The notes beneath the pieces were generated by a model. The model searched no databases, had not been told where the DNA came from, and worked only from the letters and a program-made list of their open reading frames with translations. Shown here in pieces: positions 58,817 through 64,000 of a stretch of 64,000 bases of DNA (positions within the stretch are counted from its first letter, which is position 1; the number at the start of each line of letters is the position of its first letter). This DNA comes from Clostridia bacterium (GTDB lineage: Bacteria; Bacillota_A; Clostridia; TANB77; CAG-508). A program made the translations under genes and the position numbers. Location: assembly GCA_022791475.1 (NCBI GenBank), contig JAAVZD010000004.1, positions 62,001-126,000 of the forward strand. The letters run 5' to 3'.

Positions 58817-59572
58817 ATGATTAAAAACATTGAAAAGGAAGTTGAAGAAATTACAAAATGGATAAAAGCCTATGTAGAAGAAACAAAAGCAGAAGGTGTA
58901 GTTATAGGAAACAGTGGAGGTAAAGATTGTGCTACTGTAATAGCTTTGGCACAAAAAGCTTTAGGCAAAGAAAATGTACTAACAATAGCAATGCCATGTA
59001 ATTCTATAAAAGCAGATATAGAAGATGCAAAACTAGTATCAGATGCATTTGGAGTTAAGCTATTAAAAATAGATTTAACCGACACTTACCAAACATTAGA
59101 AGACGAAATCGAAAAGACAATAGGAAAACTAACTGAAGGAAAAGAAGAATGGAGAGGAAGAGAAGCAAAGATAAACACAAAACCACGTTTAAGAATGACA
59201 ACACTATACTATGTGGCCCAGAATCTAAACTACCTAGTAGCAGGAACAGGTAACAAATGTGAAGCGACAGTAGGATACACTACAAAATGGGGAGATAGTG
59301 CAAGCGACTTTAACCCAATAGGAGAATTTACAGTAGAAGAAGTACTTCAAATAGCAAAATACCTAGGAGTACCAGAAAAAATAATAAACAAAGCACCAAA
59401 CGACGGGTTAGGAGGATTAACAGACGAACAAAAACTAGGAGTAACCTACAAACAAATAGCAGAATATATAGAAACCGGAAAAACCGAAGAAAAAGCAATG
59501 GAAATAATAAAACGAAAAGAAAAAGCATCAGCCCACAAACGAAAACCAATCCCAATATATAAAAGACTATAA
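58817..59572 (+). CDS. nadE: NH3-dependent NAD+ synthetase
   Basis: 251 residues. Amidates deamido-NAD to NAD using ammonia and ATP. The PP-loop is GNSGGKDCATV; further features are RLRMTTLYYVAQ, LVAGTGNKCEATVGYTTKWGD and FNPIGEFTVEEV. No glutaminase domain, so ammonia-dependent. ATG 58817 follows AAAGGGTGAT. Probably one transcript with nadD. Confidence 0.94.
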   Translation: MIKNIEKEVEEITKWIKAYVEETKAEGVVIGNSGGKDCATVIALAQKALGKENVLTIAMPCNSIKADIEDAKLVSDAFGVKLLKIDLTDTYQTLEDEIEKTIGKLTEGKEEWRGREAKINTKPRLRMTTLYYVAQNLNYLVAGTGNKCEATVGYTTKWGDSASDFNPIGEFTVEEVLQIAKYLGVPEKIINKAPNDGLGGLTDEQKLGVTYKQIAEYIETGKTEEKAMEIIKRKEKASAHKRKPIPIYKRL

Positions 59573-59575
59573 CAG

Positions 59576-59740
59576 GTCAATTGGGGACAGTCCCCAATTG
59601 GGAAAAAAGCACAAAAAGGGACAGGGGTTAATTGAAAAAGAAAAAAATTAAGCATAGAAATATGCTTAAAAAAACAATTATTGATAGTATTAAAATAATA
59701 ATAACAAAGATATAGGGAGATTAGTAATCGCCCCTACATT
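59576..59740. repeat. GGGGACAGTCCCC palindrome, hairpin and inverted GTAGGGG repeat
   Basis: 59578-59600 is a palindrome containing TTGGGGACAGTCCCCAA, followed by AGGGACAGGGG. 59648-59669 is TTAAGCATA-GAAA-TATGCTTAA with a following A run, a probable terminator. 59715-59737 is an inverted GATTAGTAATCGCCCCTAC copy. Confidence 0.7.
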
Positions 59741-59771
59741 CTAAATTAAATATAAAAAAGGAGGAAAAAAC

Positions 59772-60863
59772 ATGAACGAAAAACTAGAAACAATAAAAAA
59801 CAAAGGAAAAGAACTATTTAATCACATCTTCATAGATGGACTAACAGGGATGGCTTGGGGGTTGTTCTCAACTCTAATAATAGGACTAATAATAGAACAA
59901 ATAGGGAAACTAATAGGAAACAATCAAATAGGAAATATGCTAATTTTAATAGGAAAGGTTTGTAGCGTGTTAACAGGTGCAGGAATAGGAGTAGGGGTAG
60001 CAGTAAAATATAAAGCATCTCCATTCGTAACAATTTCAGCAGGAATGGCAGGTTTAATAGGAGCATTTGCCAGCAAAATATTAGCGGGAAGTGTATTGGT
60101 AAATGGAAGCATAGTATTAACAGGTCCAGGTGAACCAATGGGAGCATTTATTGCAAGTTTAATAGGTATAGAAATAGGAAAACTAATAACAGGAAAAACA
60201 AAAGTAGATATCATATTAGTACCATTAGCCACAATTTTAATAGGTGGAGCAATAGGCTTACTAATAGGACCAGCAATTTCAAATTTCATGGCACTACTAG
60301 GAAATATGATTAACTGGGCAGTAGAAAAACAGCCATTTATAATGGGAATATTAGTGTCAGTAATAATGGGAATGATATTAACCTTACCAATAAGCTCAGC
60401 AGCAATATCAATTATTTTAAATTTAAACGGATTAGCAGCAGGGGCAGCAACAGTAGGGTGTTGTGCAAATATGATAGGATTTGCAATAGCAAGTTACAAA
60501 GAAAATAAAGTAGGAGGCTTATTATCACAAGGAATAGGAACAAGTATGTTACAAGTACCAAACATAATGAAGAAACCAGTAATATGGCTACCAGCAATAA
60601 TAGCAAGCGCCATACTAGGACCATTATCTACTATTGTTTTCCACATGACAAACAACGCCTCAGGAGCAGGAATGGGAACAGCAGGTTTTGTAGGGCAATT
60701 CATGACCTGGCAAACAATGGCAGGCACAGAAAGCCCAGTAACATTAGCCATAAAAATAGCACTATTACACTTCATTTTGCCAGGAGTAATAGCATGGGGA
60801 GTTAGCACTTTTATGAGAAAGAAAGGAATAATAAAAGAAGGAGATATGAAATTGGAACTATAA
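59772..60863 (+). CDS. PTS EIIC-like membrane protein (PTS_EIIC_2 family)
   Basis: 363 residues, about nine to ten membrane helices with many Gly and Ala. The sequence fits the stand-alone EIIC family in PF13303 (motifs around TISAGMAGLIGAFASK, GPGEPMGAFIA and NASGAGMGTAGFVGQ). Linked IIA/IIB domains are absent. The substrate is unknown; its place between nadE and an NrtR-like regulator hints at uptake related to NAD metabolism, which is inference only. AAAGGAGGAAAA precedes the ATG. Confidence 0.82.
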   Translation: MNEKLETIKNKGKELFNHIFIDGLTGMAWGLFSTLIIGLIIEQIGKLIGNNQIGNMLILIGKVCSVLTGAGIGVGVAVKYKASPFVTISAGMAGLIGAFASKILAGSVLVNGSIVLTGPGEPMGAFIASLIGIEIGKLITGKTKVDIILVPLATILIGGAIGLLIGPAISNFMALLGNMINWAVEKQPFIMGILVSVIMGMILTLPISSAAISIILNLNGLAAGAATVGCCANMIGFAIASYKENKVGGLLSQGIGTSMLQVPNIMKKPVIWLPAIIASAILGPLSTIVFHMTNNASGAGMGTAGFVGQFMTWQTMAGTESPVTLAIKIALLHFILPGVIAWGVSTFMRKKGIIKEGDMKLEL

Positions 60864-60917
60864 TTTAAAGCAACAATGGTATGTACAAGAATAGCTTAAA
60901 AACATGAAAATAGAACA

Positions 60918-60946
60918 TTGACAAATTATGTAAAATAAAGTAAAAT
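60918..60946 (+). promoter_or_regulatory. Promoter for the alpha/beta-hydrolase-like gene
   Basis: TTGACA, 17-base spacer, TAAAAT. Confidence 0.65.
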
Positions 60947-60980
60947 ATAATGTATAAAATTATATTAGGAGGAATAAAAT

Positions 60981-61877
60981 ATGCCAAAATTCATCAGTGG
61001 AGAAAACTTCATATTAGTAAAAGAACGTACTTCACGGAAAGGTAACAAAGCAATTTGTGTTATAAGGTCATCAGGTTATACTATTGATGAAAAAGCTGTA
61101 ACTGAGCCTTGGATACTCACGCAATTAAGAACATTACCCAAAAAAGATCGTTCACACTTACCAGACCCCGTTATAGCTAAACAAACAGGTGATGTATTAA
61201 AACCTTATGAAGAAACCGACTGCAATGTTTACTCACTATATGCAAAGCCCGAATGTAAAGGAATAAAAGAACTACAAAAAGAATTAGCACAATTTATAAA
61301 GGATAATATAGTAAACAATTACGAAAAACATGCACTAATAGGGCATTCAAAAGGGGGACTAATTTTTGCAGGTTTACCATTAGATATTCATACTAATATG
61401 CTATTGATTGCTCCAACATTTGGAACAATAATGGGAAATGAAGAATTAATGATAAAAACATTAGATGAATATAAAAAAAGTAAAAATATCATTCACAGAA
61501 TTTTAATTACACCAGATATAGCATTATATAAATGGGTAATGCGTACAATAGGAAGTAGGAGACCAATAGATTGTGACATGTCAATAAATTCAGACTTCAT
61601 ATTAAAAGAATTGGATTTATCTTACCTAAGTTATCACCATACAATGCTTATAACAGCAACATGTCCAAAAGGAATATTCATTAATCCAACTGATGCCTTT
61701 TTTAGGCATTATGGAAAATATCTTGGGTTAGATAAAAATGCTGATGGAATGATATCGATAGAAAACCAAAAACTATGTGAAAAGTTAGTAGATGAAGTAG
61801 TTGAATTAAAGGCGACACTTCCAACAGTTTTAGGAAAGGCATCAGATGAAATTCAAAAATTTTTAAGAGGCATTTAA
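60981..61877 (+). CDS. Alpha/beta-hydrolase-like protein of unknown function
   Basis: 298 residues, no signal peptide. HALIGHSKGGLIFAG near residue 118 is a nucleophile elbow (G-H-S-K-G) with Ser as probable nucleophile; a later SYHHTML could provide the His. Substrate unknown. AGGAGGAATAAA precedes the ATG. Codon 19 is CGG (RTSRKGN), read as a sense codon; a +1 shift would stop nine codons later. The surrounding six bases TCA CGG are the same as at the dacF shift site. Codon use is more balanced than in the core genes. Confidence 0.7.
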   Translation: MPKFISGENFILVKERTSRKGNKAICVIRSSGYTIDEKAVTEPWILTQLRTLPKKDRSHLPDPVIAKQTGDVLKPYEETDCNVYSLYAKPECKGIKELQKELAQFIKDNIVNNYEKHALIGHSKGGLIFAGLPLDIHTNMLLIAPTFGTIMGNEELMIKTLDEYKKSKNIIHRILITPDIALYKWVMRTIGSRRPIDCDMSINSDFILKELDLSYLSYHHTMLITATCPKGIFINPTDAFFRHYGKYLGLDKNADGMISIENQKLCEKLVDEVVELKATLPTVLGKASDEIQKFLRGI

Positions 61878-61891
61878 TCAAAATATTAATA

Positions 61892-61924
61892 CATAAATTG
61901 GACTTAAATAAGTCCAATTTATGC
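61892..61924 (+). terminator. Hairpin after the hydrolase-like gene
   Basis: CATAAATTGGACTT-AAAT-AAGTCCAATTTATG. Confidence 0.7.
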
Positions 61925-61976
61925 GTTATAAAAACATTGACAATAATAAAAGTTAATGTTATTCTTAAAATGATAA

Positions 61977-62056
61977 TTAGAAGTCAGAGGTCAGAAGTTA
62001 GATGCGGGAAATTAATTAATTTCCAATTTCTAACTTCCAACCTCCAACTTCCAACC
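61977..62056 (+). repeat. GAAGTCAGAGGTCAGAAG tract with inverted partner
   Basis: GAAGTCAGAGGTCAGAAGTTAG, then CTAACTTCCAACCTCCAACTTCCAACC. The right half ends in GGAGG, the ribosome site of the next gene. Same family as at 27266. Confidence 0.7.
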
Positions 62057-62067
62057 GGAGGTAATAT

Positions 62068-62913
62068 ATGAAAGAAGAATTTTTTAAACCATCAGTTACA
62101 GTAGATACAATAATATTCACAGTTAGAGACTTAAATGTGGATAACTACAGAAAATTACCAGAAAAAAAATTTCAAGTTTTATTAGTAAAAAGGGCAGGAG
62201 AACCATATAAAGATAAATGGTCACTACCAGGCACATTTGTAGGAAAAGAAGAAAAATTTGAAGAAGCAGTAAATAGGTGTTTAGAGGAAAAAGCAAATAT
62301 TAAAGACATATACCTAGAACAACTATATTCATGGGGAGACCCACAAAGAGACCCAAGAGAAAGAATAATTAGTACATCATATATGGGATTAGTAGATACA
62401 GGAGACATTCAAATAAAAGCAGGAAAGAATGTAGAAGACATAGAATGGTTTAATATAAAACTAAATACTATAAAAGAAAAAAGTAAAGAAAAGAAAGATG
62501 GATACTATAAAACAGAAGAAATAGAAATAATTCTAGAAAACAAAGAAGTAACATTAAAAAATAGGGTAAAAGTAGTAAAAGAACTAGTAAACGGAAACAC
62601 AGTAATATATACACAAATTTTGCAATCAGACCTAGCATTTGACCATGCAAAAATACTAATATATGCGATAGAAAGATTAAAAAACAAAGTGGAGTATACA
62701 ACAATAGCCTTCAACCTAATGCCAGAAAAATTCACATTAACAAAGGTACAACAAGTATATGAAATACTATTAGACAAGCCACTATTAAAGGCAAACTTTA
62801 GAAGAAAAATAGCAGATATGGTAATAGAAACTGAGGAATATGAAGAAAATGCAGGACACAGACCATCAAAACTATACAAGTTCAACCCAAATTGGCAACC
62901 ACATGTATTTTAA
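62068..62913 (+). CDS. NrtR-like regulator: Nudix domain plus winged helix
   Basis: 281 residues. The N-terminal Nudix fold (about 8-150) carries WSLPGTFVGKEEKFEEAVNR and YSWGDPQRDPR, the latter typical of NrtR/ADP-ribose-binding members. The Nudix box reads RCLEEKANI where REUxEExGU is expected, so two catalytic Glu are lost and hydrolysis is unlikely. The C-terminal winged helix (about 205-281) includes FTLTKVQQVYEILL, FRRKIADMV and HRPSKLYKF. NrtR-type proteins repress NAD biosynthesis or uptake genes and sense ADP-ribose, which fits the nearby nadD and nadE. Confidence 0.85.
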   Translation: MKEEFFKPSVTVDTIIFTVRDLNVDNYRKLPEKKFQVLLVKRAGEPYKDKWSLPGTFVGKEEKFEEAVNRCLEEKANIKDIYLEQLYSWGDPQRDPRERIISTSYMGLVDTGDIQIKAGKNVEDIEWFNIKLNTIKEKSKEKKDGYYKTEEIEIILENKEVTLKNRVKVVKELVNGNTVIYTQILQSDLAFDHAKILIYAIERLKNKVEYTTIAFNLMPEKFTLTKVQQVYEILLDKPLLKANFRRKIADMVIETEEYEENAGHRPSKLYKFNPNWQPHVF

Positions 62914-62963
62914 TGTCCCATTGGGGACGTTTCCTTTTGGGTAATCTGTCCCTTTTGGGACTT
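62913..62963. repeat. GGGACGTTTCC / GGGACAG palindromic repeat
   Basis: TGTCCCATTGGGGACGTTTCC and AATCTGTCCCTTTTGGGAC, same family as at 22316. Confidence 0.7.
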
Positions 62964-63014
62964 AAATAATTTAATAAAATTATTTGTATATAAAAAAGAA
63001 GAAGGGAAAATATT

Positions 63015-63548
63015 ATGAAGGTATTAATAGCAACAAAAAACCAAGGAAAAATTGAAGGAGCAAGAAAGGCACTATTAAATTACTTTGACAATATAGAAGT
63101 TGAAGGAATACCAGTAGAATCAAATGTAAGTGAACAACCAGTTAATGATGAAATATATAATGGAGCGAAAAACAGAGTTAAAAATTTAAAAGAATATGCA
63201 AAAAGAAATAAGAAACAAGCAGATTTATATTTAGGGGTAGAAAGCGGAATAACTAATTTATTAGGAAGATGGATGATTACTAACATTGCAGTAGTTGAAG
63301 ATAATACAGGTTTTGAAAGTTATGGCACAAGCCCATCATTTCCAGTTCCAGAAAGATTAGTACAAGAGGTTATAGATACAAATTTAAGTGAAGTAATGGA
63401 CAGAAGCTTTACAAAAGATGAAGAAAGACATAATAATGGAGGAGGAATACAACTGCTAACACATGGAATAATATCAAGAATAGACTTAACAGAAATGGCA
63501 TTTATTATGGCTTTAACTAAATATATAAATGAAGATAAATGGAGATAA
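63015..63548 (+). CDS. Inosine/xanthosine triphosphatase, YjjX family
   Basis: 177 residues. House-cleaning NTPase removing ITP/XTP. ATKNQGKIEGARKAL at the start, LYLGVESGI with the metal-binding Glu, and NNGGGIQLLTHGIISR near the end fit YjjX/DUF84. AAGAAGGGAAAA precedes the ATG. Follows the NrtR-like gene after a palindromic repeat. Confidence 0.88.
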   Translation: MKVLIATKNQGKIEGARKALLNYFDNIEVEGIPVESNVSEQPVNDEIYNGAKNRVKNLKEYAKRNKKQADLYLGVESGITNLLGRWMITNIAVVEDNTGFESYGTSPSFPVPERLVQEVIDTNLSEVMDRSFTKDEERHNNGGGIQLLTHGIISRIDLTEMAFIMALTKYINEDKWR

Positions 63549-63552
63549 ATAG

Positions 63553-63611
63553 TGCCAATAGGGACTTAAGTTACTTGACATTGAAATTGTCAAAACTTAA
63601 GTCCCTATTGA
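63553..63611. terminator. Long hairpin between convergent genes
   Basis: CAATAGGGACTTAAGTT and AACTTAAGTCCCTATTG with an inner TTGACA/TGTCAA stem. Acts for both strands. Confidence 0.85.
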
Positions 63612-63615
63612 TAAT

Positions 63616-64000
63616 TTAAATAAACTTATAAATTGCTTCTGCAAAGCCCCCAGTTCCTGCAGAATTTTCAGTAACAAAATCGGCGGCTACTTTTACTTCA
63701 TCATATGCATTATTAACAGCGATTCCAATGCCAGATAAATTAAACATACTTATATCATTAATGTTATCGCCAATAGAAAGTATTTGATCTTTTGGTATGC
63801 TTAGATAATTGCTTAAAGTATTAATTGCATTTCCTTTAGAAACATTACAAGTGGAAATATCTAAATATTCATAATCCTTATCGATAATATTATCACGATA
63901 TTTTCCTTTTTTTCTAATATGTGTAATACTAATTCCTGCTATTTGCTGTAATCTGCTTTTCATTTCTGACAAGTCACAACTTGAAGAAAGAACTAACTGT
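63616..64000 (-). CDS. Cof-type HAD hydrolase, C-terminal part (runs off the window)
   Basis: 128 residues visible; the frame is open to the window edge, so the start lies beyond it. VSKGNAINTLSNYLSI gives the conserved Lys, and ILSIGDNINDISMFNLSG the GDxxND motif of Mg-dependent HAD phosphatases. GIAVNNAYDEVKVAADFVTE is the usual Cof-type ending. Such enzymes dephosphorylate sugar phosphates or flavin precursors; the substrate is not predictable. Confidence 0.88.
   Translation of the reverse strand, partial: QLVLSSSCDLSEMKSRLQQIAGISITHIRKKGKYRDNIIDKDYEYLDISTCNVSKGNAINTLSNYLSIPKDQILSIGDNINDISMFNLSGIGIAVNNAYDEVKVAADFVTENSAGTGGFAEAIYKFI

Overview
The window looks like a very AT-rich, Gram-positive, potentially endospore-forming member of the Clostridia, probably an uncultured gut lineage. 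The reasons are strong AGGAGG-type ribosome binding sites, TTG and GTG starts, SpoIIE, a DacF-type carboxypeptidase, FtsH/TilS and GdpP/RplI/DnaB gene orders, a meso-DAP-type MurE (DNPR motif), a YabE-like G5/3D protein and a large thioester-type surface adhesin. No rRNA, CRISPR array, integrase or intact insertion sequence was seen.

Layout: 1-9 kb carries a C-terminal gene fragment, a D,D-carboxypeptidase, tRNA-Gly and tRNA-Cys, a 1486-residue surface protein and a prepilin-like secreted protein. 9-16 kb has spoIIE, a WG-repeat protein, acpS, tatD and a G5/3D cell-wall protein. 16-19 kb is an accessory island with two tandem lipoprotein paralogues on the minus strand and a membrane-anchored HExxH protease. 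19-25 kb has exonuclease III, an AI-2E-type exporter and a two-component system. 25-32 kb is a reduced dcw cluster (murE, mraY, ftsW, murG) and a zincin. 32-38 kb has ldh, tRNA-His and tRNA-Gln, a radical SAM gene, a TIM44-like protein and a decayed-looking toxin-antitoxin pair. 38-47 kb is rpoB-rpoC. 47-57 kb is mtaD, gdpP, rplI, dnaB, tilS, ftsH. 57-64 kb has a foreign-looking radical SAM gene, nadD, nadE, a PTS IIC-like protein, an alpha/beta-hydrolase-like protein, an NrtR-like regulator, a YjjX-type NTPase and a HAD phosphatase.

The main discovery candidate is a set of recurrent +1 frameshifts at CGG. Five genes (dacF-like, prepilin-like, xth, ftsW and a minus-strand zincin) are broken at six sites. 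Every site has the same form: an in-frame CGG codon followed by A or T, where dropping the C restores the family sequence with a GGN glycine codon, or restores a stop just before the terminator. Read by eye, no other in-frame CGG was found in the housekeeping genes of the window (spoIIE, murE, mraY, murG, ldh, rpoB, rpoC, gdpP, dnaB, tilS, ftsH and others). Ten CGG codons do look like ordinary sense codons, all in seven accessory or foreign-looking genes. This resembles the +1 skipping described for AGG in Perkinsus mitochondria. It suggests that CGG is unassigned or hungry and that C-GGN is read as glycine with a one-base skip. A systematic assembly artefact remains the main alternative. A separate in-frame TAA interrupts rpoB.

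The spaces between genes are crowded with short dispersed repeats: about 20 copies of a GTAGGGGTCGC-type element usually just after stop codons, a GGGGACAGTCCCC-type palindrome family, GAATAATGAATAGTG-type tracts, GAAGTCAGAAG-type tracts, and two copies of a 130-bp hairpin element that flank dnaB.
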